Source of the DNA: Candidatus Enterococcus murrayae
GTDB taxonomy: Bacteria > Bacillota > Bacilli > Lactobacillales > Enterococcaceae
Length of the DNA stretch: 64,000 nt
Direction: 5' to 3'
NCBI RefSeq assembly: GCF_017315985.1
Contig: NZ_JAFLVR010000021.1
Span: 93,007 to 157,006 of the forward strand
The notes under the pieces were generated by a model that worked only from the letters and a program-made list of their open reading frames with translations, was not told the origin of the DNA and made no database searches. Below, piece by piece: positions 35,552 through 45,149 of this stretch. A program made the position numbers and the translations under genes. The stretch's first letter is position 1, and every line of letters starts with the position of its first letter.

Positions 35552-35612
35552 TATCCCTACAAAAAATGAAGAGTCTCCCATTCTCTTTTGGAAGACTCCT
35601 GCGTTCTTGTCA
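35552..35612 (-). terminator. Terminator of WxL locus A
   Basis: On the minus strand GAGTCTTCC and GGGAGACTC are followed by TTCATTTTTTG, just downstream of the regulator stop codon at 35623. Confidence 0.65.
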
Positions 35613-35622
35613 TCTCTTATTC

Positions 35623-36336
35623 TTATTTATGCGCAAGCTGCAGCTCTTGAGAGTCTAAACGAACTTGATCATAAACAGCTTCATCCATTCTATATCCTTG
35701 TCCCCAACAGGTTTTAATAATTGGGCCATCAATATTTTGCATAGCTAACTTATTTTTCAAATTCTTAACTAGTACGGATAATTGAGACATTGTTGAATTA
35801 CATTTTTTTCTATTCCACATACGTAAGCATAGTTCTTCTCGAGAGACGATTTTCTCTTTCTGTTGATAGAGAATGATAAACAGCTTTAATTCTCCACCGC
35901 TTAAGGATAAACCGGATAATGGCCGTCTCTCTATCGATTTTTGTAGTAATACAACGTTCCCCTCTTTTATTGTTTTCTTACAACTTAGCTTTTCTCTTAA
36001 TACCTCAACTCTTGGATCTCTTTCGATCCAATCGTCAATTCCTTGATCTATCCACTTTTGCATTTGATGATCGTCTAGCTGTTCATCTGACTTTCTAAGT
36101 ATTTTTATTGAAAATCGGCTCATTTTTTTTACTATCTGAATTGCTTCTGAATTATCAATTGTTTCACTTAACACAATGAATTGAAACATTTCAAAAAACC
36201 TGATGTTCAATCGATCCATAAGGCACTCATCAATAATTACAGAGGAAATAAATACCTCGTGTCCCAATTGAAGTATTTTTCTTTCAAAGGATTCCTCATT
36301 TAATGTATTTTTTGTTAACACTAATATCTGACTCAT
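35623..36336 (-). CDS. Orphan winged-helix regulator with a degenerate receiver domain (WxL locus A)
   Basis: A 237-residue protein. Residues 1-120 have the layout of a response regulator receiver (start SQILVLTKN, then FIVLSETI), but the acidic pair and the phospho-Asp are replaced, so it cannot be phosphorylated in the usual way. A winged-helix domain follows (about 140-225; SREELCLRMWNRK, SVLVKNLKNKL, IIKTCWGQGYRM). The start at 36336 has GGTGGGAG upstream. The paralogue at 55721-56458 has the same place at the end of WxL locus B. Likely controls the WxL operon. Confidence 0.82.
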   Translation of the reverse strand: MSQILVLTKNTLNEESFERKILQLGHEVFISSVIIDECLMDRLNIRFFEMFQFIVLSETIDNSEAIQIVKKMSRFSIKILRKSDEQLDDHQMQKWIDQGIDDWIERDPRVEVLREKLSCKKTIKEGNVVLLQKSIERRPLSGLSLSGGELKLFIILYQQKEKIVSREELCLRMWNRKKCNSTMSQLSVLVKNLKNKLAMQNIDGPIIKTCWGQGYRMDEAVYDQVRLDSQELQLAHK

Positions 36337-36370
36337 TAAAACTCCCACCTTCTAGTTTTCACTATTATGT

Positions 36371-36401
36371 AAATACCGTCCGAGATCATCGAACGGTATT
36401 T
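36371..36401. repeat. Inverted repeat between the small membrane gene and the regulator
   Basis: AAATACCGT and ACGGTATTT, 9-bp perfect arms, 13-nt loop. A hairpin in the same place occurs in locus B at 56481-56507. It may be a weak terminator or an operator. Confidence 0.5.
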
Positions 36402-36416
36402 CGATGCTGATACAAA

Positions 36417-36626
36417 TCAAATTTGGTTCTGGATAGAAAGATAGAGACAGATAGTCAATACAAACCAGCCAATAGAACAAACGACCAATAATCCATTAGG
36501 AATGAGGGTTTTTAACTTTTTCAAACCGTGTCTTTCGCAATACACCATTTCCTTCATCAATGTAATTATTGCGACCGTTAATAGACCTACTCCCATCACT
36601 CCTGTAAACCAGATGTAGTTATACAT
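36417..36626 (-). CDS. Small two-segment membrane protein of WxL locus A
   Basis: A 69-residue protein with two membrane helices (about 5-23 and 44-64) joined by a basic loop (ERHGLKKLK). AAGGAG precedes the start. A protein of similar size and topology (76 residues) has the same place in locus B at 56514, with a loop RIEHGKKS. Function unknown; position suggests a partner of the WxL proteins or the regulator. Confidence 0.75.
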   Translation of the reverse strand: MYNYIWFTGVMGVGLLTVAIITLMKEMVYCERHGLKKLKTLIPNGLLVVCSIGWFVLTICLYLSIQNQI

Positions 36627-36649
36627 AGAAATTCTCCTTTATCCGTTTT

Positions 36650-38983
36650 CTACGGAGCATCACTCAATGTCCAAGTTAATGTTGACTCGTACGTTTCACC
36701 AGCTATTCCACTATTCGCTGGCAATGTCAGTTGCACATCATTTAGCGGTATCCTTGCTTGCCAGGTTCCATCACCAACACCTACAGGACTATTCATCACT
36801 AAGACATCAGTATTATTTGATGTCAGATGAACCGTGCTTTGAATGGTCGGTAAGCTTCCAGCTGGGCTCGGATCAACCGTTTCTGTAGAAGTATTTGGAT
36901 TATTCACCTGTTCTAATTTTGGTTTGAAATCCATAGAAACCCCTGTACTCAAGGTTCGTGAAGGATGGGCTGCTTGTTTGAAGCTATCTAATTTGGCTGT
37001 TAGTCTCCACCCAGGCATACCCGCTCGATCATCAAATAATCGAACGAACAGTCCATCGCTGATTGTGTGCGATGCGTACGAACTTAGCTTTAATAGTGAA
37101 ACTTGAGAGTAATTATTGACCGTTACATCTTCAAAAGAAAACTTACTCGGCACATTCTCTAATCCAATATCTGTTCCAGGTGGAACTGGTTTTGAATCCT
37201 CATCCTTGATACGAACCTGACCTTTCACAATATCCTGTGCCAATTTTACTGATTGAGCACTGATAACTGTCTCTTTAATAGCGTTTGGAGCTCCAGTAGG
37301 TTGTGTTTTAAATTGAATAGTTATCTCTCCGCTAGGTCCGATAAGCGGGATTGATGTGCCTGTCCAAAACGAATCTGCTTGAGGAACACCATCTACGATC
37401 GTACTATTTGCAACATAATCAGGAACTGAATCCAAGCGCATATCCGTATCATCCAAATTAATCGGATCTGAGGAAGTATTTTTCACCTTCGCTGTCCATG
37501 TTACTTGATCTCCACTAGCTACAACAGAAACATCTGGTGTTAAAGTAAGACTCCTGTTAGGTGTCGCTTTTTTATAGATGTATTTGAAAACAGTATCCTT
37601 CGTCATTGACTCACTAGGTTTTCCAACACGCAGAGTATCTGTTCCAGGTATTTCTGAATCTTTTAACCAGCCTTGATATACCCAATAATCATCATTAGAA
37701 TCCTTAATAATATTCTGTGGTGCTCCATTGAAAGTAGAATTTAAACCTGCTAGCTGGCTAATGTCATGGGAACCACCATCCAAACTGTTGCCATTTTCGT
37801 CAAAATACTGCTCATCAGCCTTGACATAGGATTTATAGACTACCTTTATTGGAAACGCCTCATTCTTTTTAACTGGTACAGCAATGGGGTGTACCGTATT
37901 TAAAGTAGCGGGTTTCACCCACCCTGTATACCAGCCCTCATATTTATAAGTAATTCCCCCCGAGACATATTCCATTGGGACATCGTGAGGCACTAATCCC
38001 CATCTTCCAGTCTGACCAAACTTATAAGTTGCAGTTGGAGAATCAATCCCCCAAATGTAGCCATCAATGAAACCTTCAGATACAGGAGTTGGAATATCGT
38101 TTCCTTCTTCATCCACAAAGTATTCAGACATCAAGTTGTAAAGAACTGGATATTTAGGGATTACATCTGTATATTCTTCACGAATCTGAAGTCCTTCTCC
38201 GCCATAACTAGGTACATACTCCATCCTAGTCTCATTTCTTCCTACTGCTCCACTATATTGCCCTGGTATGGACGCAGAAAGAGACAAGTTCCCTGCATTT
38301 GAAAGTGTATAGGTGACACTTCCAGTCAAAAGATCTGGATCTTTTGAAGGATGAATAACTCCACTCTGCCTTAGCTTTCTATATACTGTTACCGGACTGA
38401 TAGGTGCAGTTATATTAGTAGGTCCGTGTTCCAGCCCTCTAATTTCACCAGACAAATCTAGGGTAATATACGTTTGCGAATAATATCTTGGAAACTGATA
38501 CGGATAATCATACCAGCCTTCATAAAGCTGAGTCGCATTATTATATTCCAGCTGAAACTCGTGCTTCGGCATTCCATAAGCTGGAGAAGATGTTTCCTTT
38601 GCCACCATCCAAATATCCAAACCTTCTATTGGGGTCCCTGTTGCATACTCAACACGGAGTTGGATAAACCGCTTAAATGGACGCATGTGTTCAGGTCCAA
38701 ATGGTTCTCCAGCTGCGAGAGGTTGAATCTTTATTCCCTCTTCCTCCATGGCAGACTTTTTTTCTTTCTCTCCCTCTCCAGTTTCTTTTGAATCAGAAGA
38801 TGTTGTATCAGGTTCCTCTGAATTTTCACTTGTACTTTTTGTTTCTTCGAAGCTTTCTATTGCACTTTCCTTCGTTGTTGTGGTTTCCCCATCAGCGTAA
38901 ACATCTGAATTTAAGGGAACTAAAACTACCGAAAGCAATAGAATTAATGAAAACAGAGAAGAAACTTTCGCTATTTTACTCAT
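36650..38983 (-). CDS. Large WxL-domain cell-surface protein 1 (locus A)
   Basis: A 777-residue secreted protein. A signal peptide (about 1-30) is followed by a Glu/Ser/Thr-rich linker, variable extracellular domains with YEGWY motifs, a DUF11/CARDB-like domain (NRSLTLTPDVSVVASGDQVTWTAKV-type start), and a C-terminal WxL domain with the two motifs GWRLTAKL and LTWTLSDAP. WxL domains bind peptidoglycan noncovalently. GGGAGG precedes the start. It is one of three tandem paralogues whose C-terminal third is almost the same. Confidence 0.9.
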   Translation of the reverse strand: MSKIAKVSSLFSLILLLSVVLVPLNSDVYADGETTTTKESAIESFEETKSTSENSEEPDTTSSDSKETGEGEKEKKSAMEEEGIKIQPLAAGEPFGPEHMRPFKRFIQLRVEYATGTPIEGLDIWMVAKETSSPAYGMPKHEFQLEYNNATQLYEGWYDYPYQFPRYYSQTYITLDLSGEIRGLEHGPTNITAPISPVTVYRKLRQSGVIHPSKDPDLLTGSVTYTLSNAGNLSLSASIPGQYSGAVGRNETRMEYVPSYGGEGLQIREEYTDVIPKYPVLYNLMSEYFVDEEGNDIPTPVSEGFIDGYIWGIDSPTATYKFGQTGRWGLVPHDVPMEYVSGGITYKYEGWYTGWVKPATLNTVHPIAVPVKKNEAFPIKVVYKSYVKADEQYFDENGNSLDGGSHDISQLAGLNSTFNGAPQNIIKDSNDDYWVYQGWLKDSEIPGTDTLRVGKPSESMTKDTVFKYIYKKATPNRSLTLTPDVSVVASGDQVTWTAKVKNTSSDPINLDDTDMRLDSVPDYVANSTIVDGVPQADSFWTGTSIPLIGPSGEITIQFKTQPTGAPNAIKETVISAQSVKLAQDIVKGQVRIKDEDSKPVPPGTDIGLENVPSKFSFEDVTVNNYSQVSLLKLSSYASHTISDGLFVRLFDDRAGMPGWRLTAKLDSFKQAAHPSRTLSTGVSMDFKPKLEQVNNPNTSTETVDPSPAGSLPTIQSTVHLTSNNTDVLVMNSPVGVGDGTWQARIPLNDVQLTLPANSGIAGETYESTLTWTLSDAP

Positions 38984-39016
38984 CCCTTCCCTCCCGCTTT
39001 TATCAATTTTTCCTAT

Positions 39017-41290
39017 TTAAGGAGCATCGCTCAATGTCCAAGTTAATGTTGATTCGTACGTTTCCCCAGCTATTCCACTATTTGCTGGCAATGTCAGCTG
39101 CACATCATTTAGTGGTATCCTAGCTTGCCAAGTCCCATCACCAATACCTATAGGACTATTCATCACTAAGACATCAGTATTATTTGACGACAAATGAACC
39201 GTGCTTTGAATGGTCGGTAGGCTTCCAGCTGGGCTCGGATCAATCGTTTCTGTAGAAGTATTTGGATTATTCACCTGTTCTAATTTTGGTTTGAAATCCA
39301 TAGAAACCCCTGTACTCAAAGTTCGTGAAGGATGTGCTGCCTGCTTGAAGCTATCTAATTTGGCTGTTAGTTTCCACCCAGGTACACCCGCCCGATCGTC
39401 AAACAATCGAACAAACAATCCGTCACTGATTGTGTGAGATGCGTACGAACTTAGCTTTAATAGTGAAACTTGAGAGTAATTATTGACCGTTACATCTTCA
39501 AAGGTAAACTTACTCGGTACATTCTCTAATCCAATATCTGCCGTAGGTGGAACTGGTTTTGAATCCTCATCCTTGATACGAACCTGACCTTTCACAATAT
39601 CCTGAGCCAATTTTACTGATTGAGCACTGATAACTGTCTCTTTGACCGAATTCGGTGCTCCACTTGGTTGTGTTTTAAATTGAATAGTTATCTCTCCACT
39701 AGGACCGATAAGCGGAATTGAAGTTCCTGTCCAAAACGAATCTGCTTGAGGAACACCATCTACAATCGTGCTGTTTGCGACATAATCAGGAACTGAATCC
39801 AAGCGCATATCAGTATCATCCAAACTAATCGGATCTGAGGAAGTATTTTTCACCTTTGCTGTCCATGTTACTTGGTCGCCACTAGCTACAACAGAAACAT
39901 CTGGTGCTAAAGTAAGACTCCTGTTAGGTGTAGCCTTTTTATAGATGTATTTATAAATGACATCTTTTGTCACGGTTTCATTTGGTCTCCCAAGACGAGG
40001 CATATCATACAATGGATGCTCATTATCTTTTAACCAACCTTGATACACATAATAATCACCATTGGAAATTTTTTTTACATTTTGCGGCGTCCCAGCAAAT
40101 AGACTATTTTCAGGAACTGGCTGGACGGAATCGAAAGCCCCACTATCTAGACTTCCCCCGCCACCTTCGTGAAGATATTTCTCAGTCACTTTATAATGCG
40201 CTTTATATACAACGCTTATCGGAAATCCAGATCCAGCATTAACAGGCACTGTAATCGGATGAGTAGTATTTAAAGTAGCAGGCTTTTTCAAGCCCTTATA
40301 CCATCCTTCATACTTATAAGTCTTCCAGCCTGATACATATTCCATTGGAACATCAGCAGGTGGCATTCCACCAGCCCCTGTTATCCCAAACTGATAAGTT
40401 GTTGGTCCAGGTACATCCCATTGACGACCATTACTGAATCCTGATGGCGCCGGAATTGAATTCCCATGATCATCCACGAAGTGTTCACTCATGTTCATTT
40501 TTAATGTATGAGAGTAAGGCGTTGAAGTTTGCCTATTTCGTACATAAGCTATTGAACTGATTGGCGTAGGCGAGCTCCAAACTACCGCACTAAAACTTTC
40601 TGAATCATCAAGTCTTTTCCCCCAATTTCCTGATCCCCAATTAGCAAATTGAACATTGGCAGTTCCAGTAATACTAAGCATATTATCTGGATCCATAGAG
40701 GATGTTCCCGCTCTTCTTTCATAAAGGGTATACGTGTTTGGGTAATCCTCAGTAATTGCTGTAACACTTGGAATATTTTCAATCTTTACTTGTAGAGCAA
40801 CACCTTGAGACTGCGTGGTCGTTGGAGGAATTGGATGTGGATAATCCATCCATCCTTCATAAAACTGCGTCGCACTATTATATACTAGATTTACTTGATA
40901 GCCAGTAGGCAGAGTATTCCCTGCAAGATAATCAACCATCTCTCCATTGAGGTCCAATCCTTCAATAGGTGTTCCATCAGGAGTATGAAATTTAAAGCGA
41001 ACTGAACGTTGATGCATAAGAAGATGCTGAGGTTTGAATGGATCACCAAGCGCTCTTGTTCCTAGTTGCTGTTTCTTTGTCCCGCCTTTTTCTGCTGGTT
41101 CTACCTGTTCAACTTCCTCAACTTGAGTTTCCACTGTAGATTTCTCTTGCTTTTCTCCAGTAGTAGAGGATTGTGTTGTCTTTACTTGTTTTTCTTCTGT
41201 CAATTTTTCTGCAAAGTAGAATCCTTCAGAGGTTAAGAGCAGAGAAAATAGAATCGAATAAAACAAAATATTTTTCAATGTTTTAACCAT
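39017..41290 (-). CDS. Large WxL-domain cell-surface protein 2 (locus A)
   Basis: A 757-residue paralogue of the proteins on either side: signal peptide, Thr/Glu/Gln-rich linker, variable extracellular region, DUF11-like domain and WxL domain (GWKLTAKL and LTWTLSDAP). The start MVKTLKN at 41290 has AAAGGAG upstream; the longer ORF to 41329 overlaps the preceding gene. The N-terminal half differs from proteins 1 and 3, while from the YIYKKATPNRSLTL region to the end it nearly equals protein 1. Confidence 0.9.
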   Translation of the reverse strand: MVKTLKNILFYSILFSLLLTSEGFYFAEKLTEEKQVKTTQSSTTGEKQEKSTVETQVEEVEQVEPAEKGGTKKQQLGTRALGDPFKPQHLLMHQRSVRFKFHTPDGTPIEGLDLNGEMVDYLAGNTLPTGYQVNLVYNSATQFYEGWMDYPHPIPPTTTQSQGVALQVKIENIPSVTAITEDYPNTYTLYERRAGTSSMDPDNMLSITGTANVQFANWGSGNWGKRLDDSESFSAVVWSSPTPISSIAYVRNRQTSTPYSHTLKMNMSEHFVDDHGNSIPAPSGFSNGRQWDVPGPTTYQFGITGAGGMPPADVPMEYVSGWKTYKYEGWYKGLKKPATLNTTHPITVPVNAGSGFPISVVYKAHYKVTEKYLHEGGGGSLDSGAFDSVQPVPENSLFAGTPQNVKKISNGDYYVYQGWLKDNEHPLYDMPRLGRPNETVTKDVIYKYIYKKATPNRSLTLAPDVSVVASGDQVTWTAKVKNTSSDPISLDDTDMRLDSVPDYVANSTIVDGVPQADSFWTGTSIPLIGPSGEITIQFKTQPSGAPNSVKETVISAQSVKLAQDIVKGQVRIKDEDSKPVPPTADIGLENVPSKFTFEDVTVNNYSQVSLLKLSSYASHTISDGLFVRLFDDRAGVPGWKLTAKLDSFKQAAHPSRTLSTGVSMDFKPKLEQVNNPNTSTETIDPSPAGSLPTIQSTVHLSSNNTDVLVMNSPIGIGDGTWQARIPLNDVQLTLPANSGIAGETYESTLTWTLSDAP

Positions 41291-41304
41291 GATTTTTTTC
41301 TCCT

Positions 41305-43617
41305 TTAAGGAGCATCGCTCAATGTCCAAGTTAATGTTGATTCGTACGTTTCCCCAGCTATTCCACTATTTGCTGGCAATGTCAGCTGCACATCATTTAG
41401 TGGTATCCTAGCTTGCCAAGTCCCATCACCAATACCTATAGGACTATTCATCACTAAGACATCAGTATTATTTGACGACAAATGAACCGTGCTTTGAATG
41501 GTCGGTAAGCTTCCAGCTGGGCTCGGATCAATCGTTTCTGTAGAAGTATTTGGATTATTCACCTGTTCTAGTTTTGATTTGAAATCCATAGAAACCCCTG
41601 TACTCAAAGTTCGTGAAGGATGTGCTGCTTGTTTGAAACTATCTAATTTGGCTGTCAGTCTCCACCCCGGTGCACCCGCTCGATCGTCAAACAATCGAAC
41701 GAACAGTCCATCACTGATTGTGTGAGATGCGTACGAACTTAGCTTTAATAGTGAAACTTGAGAGTAATTATTGACCGTTACATCCTCAAAGACAAACTTA
41801 CTCGGTACATTTTCTAGCCCGATATCTGCCGTAGGGGGAACCGGTTTGGAGTCCTCATCCTTAATACGTACATTTCCACGTGCAATATCACGACTTACCT
41901 TCGTGGATTCTGCACTGATGACTGTCCCGTGATAGGAATTAGGAACACCAACATGCTGTGTTTTAAATTGGATAGTCACCTCTCCGCCAGGTCCTATCAA
42001 TGGAATAGACGTGCCTGTCCAAAAAGAATCCGATTGTGGCACTCCATCCACCACTGTACTTCCAGAGACGTAATCGGGAACTGAGAGTAAGCGCATGTCA
42101 GTATCATCCAAATTTATCGCTTCTACAGAAGTATTTTTCACCTTCGCTGTCCATGTTACTTGATCTCCGCTTGCTATATGAGTAGTGTTTGGTGTTAAGG
42201 AAAGACTTCTACTAGGAGTTGCTTTTTTGTAAACATATTTGAACTCTGTATTTTGTGTCATGGCTTCATTTGGCTTTCCAGAACGAGGAGTATCTGTTCC
42301 AGGTAATTCGGTATCTTTTAGCCATCCTTGATAAACATAATAGTCCCCATTTGAAGCCTTTATAATATTCTTAGGTGTTCCCGTAAAAGTAGAATCCAAA
42401 GGAACCTCTTCCGCAGTTTTATCATGAAGTCCAGACTCCAAACTGGTTCCATCACTTTTATAATATTTCTCTGTCTTTAGTACATGAGAACTATAGACCA
42501 CTGTGATTGGGAATCCTTCATTTTGTTTTACATTTACAGTAATCGGATGAGCCGTGTTCAAAGTAGATGGCTTTGTCCACCCTGTATACCAGCCTTCATA
42601 ATTATACGTGATTCCACCAGCTACATATTTCATGGGAACATCCGTCTCCTTAGGCCCGACCACATTTGTTCTACCAAATTCATATAGTGTTGTTGGCGTG
42701 TTGATATACCATTGCCGATAGTTCCAAAAACCAGTCGGCGCCGCAATCGTATCACCTTTTTCATTCACAATATGTTCTGTCATATAGTTATAATTAACAT
42801 TGAAAGAAAAAGGGGTTGCAGGTTTATAGTTAGTTATAGAAGCTGGCTCTCTAGATGCAGAATACGAGATACTAGTACTAGGGGAAAGATAGCCTATCCA
42901 TGATTTGTCAGCTTGCTTATATAGCCCCACTGGATTATTCGTTATCGAACCAACCGTAGGGTTATCTGGATCGAATGAAGGAATGGTTATCCCTCCATAG
43001 AAACCACTACGTCTAGTTGTAGTAGTAATCGTATTTTTATAATTTTCAGTAATTGAGGTAGCTAAATCTAAATTTCTGATTATTAAATAACTCTGCATTG
43101 TTATTGAATAACTAACCGACGGAGGTGGTGAATAAGGAAATGCATAGGGATAACGAACTACGCATTCATATAATTGAGTTGTACTATTATATGAAAACCT
43201 ATAAGTGCTGGATGGCATAGGTCCACCACCTCCAACTGTGGTATCCCTAAGCTCCAGTTCAACATCTAGATTCTCTACTGGTGCCCCAGTAGGATACTGA
43301 AATCGAACCTGTACCAGAGTATCTGGATAATATAAATGCTCTGGTCTTAATGGTTGGCCCGCTGCAAACGGTTGTATTTTGATCGCTTCCTCGCTGCTCT
43401 CCTCTTTCCCCTTCTCGACTTCCTTTGTATCAGAAGTTTTTGTTGTTACTTCTTGACTTTCATTTGTATTTTTTGTTTCTTTAGTTTTTTCTATTGTGCT
43501 TTCTTTAGTCAGCTCCGTTTTCTCTTCGGCATAAACAGATTGATTCACAGGAAAAAAAGTTACCATTAACGATATAAGTAGCGAAAATCGAACGAAGCGT
43601 TTGGTTGAGCTACTCAT
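41305..43617 (-). CDS. Large WxL-domain cell-surface protein 3 (locus A)
   Basis: A 770-residue paralogue with the same order of parts. Its DUF11-like domain (HIASGDQVTWTAKV, then GNVRIKDEDSKPVPP) has drifted more than in proteins 1 and 2, but the last 190 residues are nearly identical in all three. The start MSSSTKRF at 43617 has AAAGGA upstream and overlaps the end of the LPXTG gene by 8 bp. It is the first of the three large genes in the direction of transcription. Confidence 0.9.
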   Translation of the reverse strand: MSSSTKRFVRFSLLISLMVTFFPVNQSVYAEEKTELTKESTIEKTKETKNTNESQEVTTKTSDTKEVEKGKEESSEEAIKIQPFAAGQPLRPEHLYYPDTLVQVRFQYPTGAPVENLDVELELRDTTVGGGGPMPSSTYRFSYNSTTQLYECVVRYPYAFPYSPPPSVSYSITMQSYLIIRNLDLATSITENYKNTITTTTRRSGFYGGITIPSFDPDNPTVGSITNNPVGLYKQADKSWIGYLSPSTSISYSASREPASITNYKPATPFSFNVNYNYMTEHIVNEKGDTIAAPTGFWNYRQWYINTPTTLYEFGRTNVVGPKETDVPMKYVAGGITYNYEGWYTGWTKPSTLNTAHPITVNVKQNEGFPITVVYSSHVLKTEKYYKSDGTSLESGLHDKTAEEVPLDSTFTGTPKNIIKASNGDYYVYQGWLKDTELPGTDTPRSGKPNEAMTQNTEFKYVYKKATPSRSLSLTPNTTHIASGDQVTWTAKVKNTSVEAINLDDTDMRLLSVPDYVSGSTVVDGVPQSDSFWTGTSIPLIGPGGEVTIQFKTQHVGVPNSYHGTVISAESTKVSRDIARGNVRIKDEDSKPVPPTADIGLENVPSKFVFEDVTVNNYSQVSLLKLSSYASHTISDGLFVRLFDDRAGAPGWRLTAKLDSFKQAAHPSRTLSTGVSMDFKSKLEQVNNPNTSTETIDPSPAGSLPTIQSTVHLSSNNTDVLVMNSPIGIGDGTWQARIPLNDVQLTLPANSGIAGETYESTLTWTLSDAP

Positions 43618-44035
43618 ATTTTTTCCTTTCATACAACCGATTCAATACAAACGCCATCAATAGGACAAGTATTCCCACTATAATCCAGAGACTAGTACTC
43701 TTCTCTCCTGTTGTCGGCAGCATCTTATTGGCTCCAGCTGAGACAGGCGTATTACCTCCAGTCCCGTTACCATCTTTAGGTATTTCTCGATGAAGATTAT
43801 TCGATTCGCTCTGTGAATCACTACTAGTGGAGGAACTGCTGCTGTCTTGAGTATGGCTAGTAGATGGCTCAGTATTTGTAGAGCTGCTACTGCTAGAACT
43901 GTCGCTCCCCTTGACAAACCCCACGCCAACTTCTGTTTTCCCTATAGTAGTACTAGCTTCAGATATGCCACTTTTTAAACTTGCTAAGAGAAAAGCCGCA
44001 ACAAAAAAAATATACACTTTTTTTCTTTTACTCAT
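43610..44035 (-). CDS. Small LPXTG-anchored surface protein (locus A)
   Basis: A 141-residue protein: signal peptide (about 1-28), a short TEVGVGFVKG motif, a Ser-rich spacer (about 50-85), sorting signal LPTTG, membrane helix and RLYERKKYE tail. Sortase A would attach it to the wall. GGAGGGGG precedes the start at 44035. It overlaps the DUF916 gene by 8 bp. The xVGIGF motif is also found in the LPXTG protein and the small WxL protein of locus B. Confidence 0.88.
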   Translation of the reverse strand: MSKRKKVYIFFVAAFLLASLKSGISEASTTIGKTEVGVGFVKGSDSSSSSSSTNTEPSTSHTQDSSSSSTSSDSQSESNNLHREIPKDGNGTGGNTPVSAGANKMLPTTGEKSTSLWIIVGILVLLMAFVLNRLYERKKYE

Positions 44036-45092
44036 TTTCCCCCTCCTTTTTCGATCGATGAATCCTTCGATACACAAGGTAACCAATGACTAAAACAGAA
44101 GAAATACTACAAATGATTGTCCATTGCTTCCACCAATCCGGCAAAATGAATTTCACGACAGCTTGTTCATTCATTTCCTTTGCAATTTTCGCTGTAATGG
44201 TAAATTCTTTCTTGAATTTCCAGCTTTTTTCTTTATCTTTGGCCTCACCTTCGAAGATGTAAGTTCCTGGGGCTACACTATCTTTTCCCCAATCAATTTG
44301 AAAAGGCAAAAATGAATTAGGGGCGATTCGTGCGCTGTCGATGGTATGTTCCGCCAATATCTTTTGACTGCTTTTTTTTGTAATGTTTCCTTCTATTTTG
44401 ACTTTATCAAAGGTCTCAGCATTTGGGTTTTGAATTTGTGCCTCAACAACCTTACTTCCATAGTCAACCATAGGATTAATTTTTTTGAGCTTAAGTTCTG
44501 TGTTCCCAAAAATACTTGTCTCTGCATTTTGTACCAGTGCAATTCCACTTACATACCCGTAGCGATTTGAGACAGACATTCCCTTTTGTGTCTTCTCTTC
44601 GGATTCTTTTTGACTAATATGAACACCGCCTAGAATCACTCCTGAAAAAACTTGATCGTTTAGTTTAATCGTAAGGCTGGCTTCACCTTCGCTCCAAGCC
44701 GGGATAGTCACCGTCTTATTATCTGGTTTGACAATATCAGTGATAGGCAATTTTAAACTAGAATCCAAAGGTGTATCTAAATCATCGTAAACAATGATTC
44801 CATTTTTATTGGTTTTAGCAGGATTGACCAGAATCTGATAAGTTTGTTCCTTATCAGTGTTATTGAAAATCTTAACCTTGATCGTTTGCTCATGGTCTTT
44901 TCCTATTGCCAAATGAAAGTAGCTTTTTGCTTTATCAACTTGGTTTTCTGGAATTTCTGCACGAATAGTAAAGCCTGCACGCTGTTCTGTCTCATCAATT
45001 CTATTTTGTTCTTTTGCATAGCCTCTATCAGGTAAAAATAGAAACAGGAATAACAAAGACAATCCAATCAAAAATCTTGTTCGTTGCTTCAT
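44028..45092 (-). CDS. DUF916/DUF3324 WxL-interacting protein (locus A)
   Basis: A 354-residue protein with a signal peptide, an N-terminal DUF916 domain (FTIRAEIPENQVDKAKSYFHLAIGKDHEQTIKVKIFNNTDKEQTY, about 30-150), a DUF3324 domain (about 165-305), a C-terminal membrane helix (near 325-345) and a basic tail. This family binds peptidoglycan and WxL proteins and is always encoded with them. AGGAGAG precedes the start. Confidence 0.93.
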   Translation of the reverse strand: MKQRTRFLIGLSLLFLFLFLPDRGYAKEQNRIDETEQRAGFTIRAEIPENQVDKAKSYFHLAIGKDHEQTIKVKIFNNTDKEQTYQILVNPAKTNKNGIIVYDDLDTPLDSSLKLPITDIVKPDNKTVTIPAWSEGEASLTIKLNDQVFSGVILGGVHISQKESEEKTQKGMSVSNRYGYVSGIALVQNAETSIFGNTELKLKKINPMVDYGSKVVEAQIQNPNAETFDKVKIEGNITKKSSQKILAEHTIDSARIAPNSFLPFQIDWGKDSVAPGTYIFEGEAKDKEKSWKFKKEFTITAKIAKEMNEQAVVKFILPDWWKQWTIICSISSVLVIGYLVYRRIHRSKKEGENE

Positions 45093-45149
45093 ACGTCTCT
45101 CCTAAAAACAGCTGAAGATTCTTATGCATCTCCAGCTGTCATTATTCGC

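Noticed and set aside
38677..39123. 148-codon ORF on the plus strand
   Set aside because: It is antisense to the signal-peptide and linker end of one WxL gene and the end of the next; Leu/Phe/Ser-rich low-complexity product and no ribosome binding site.
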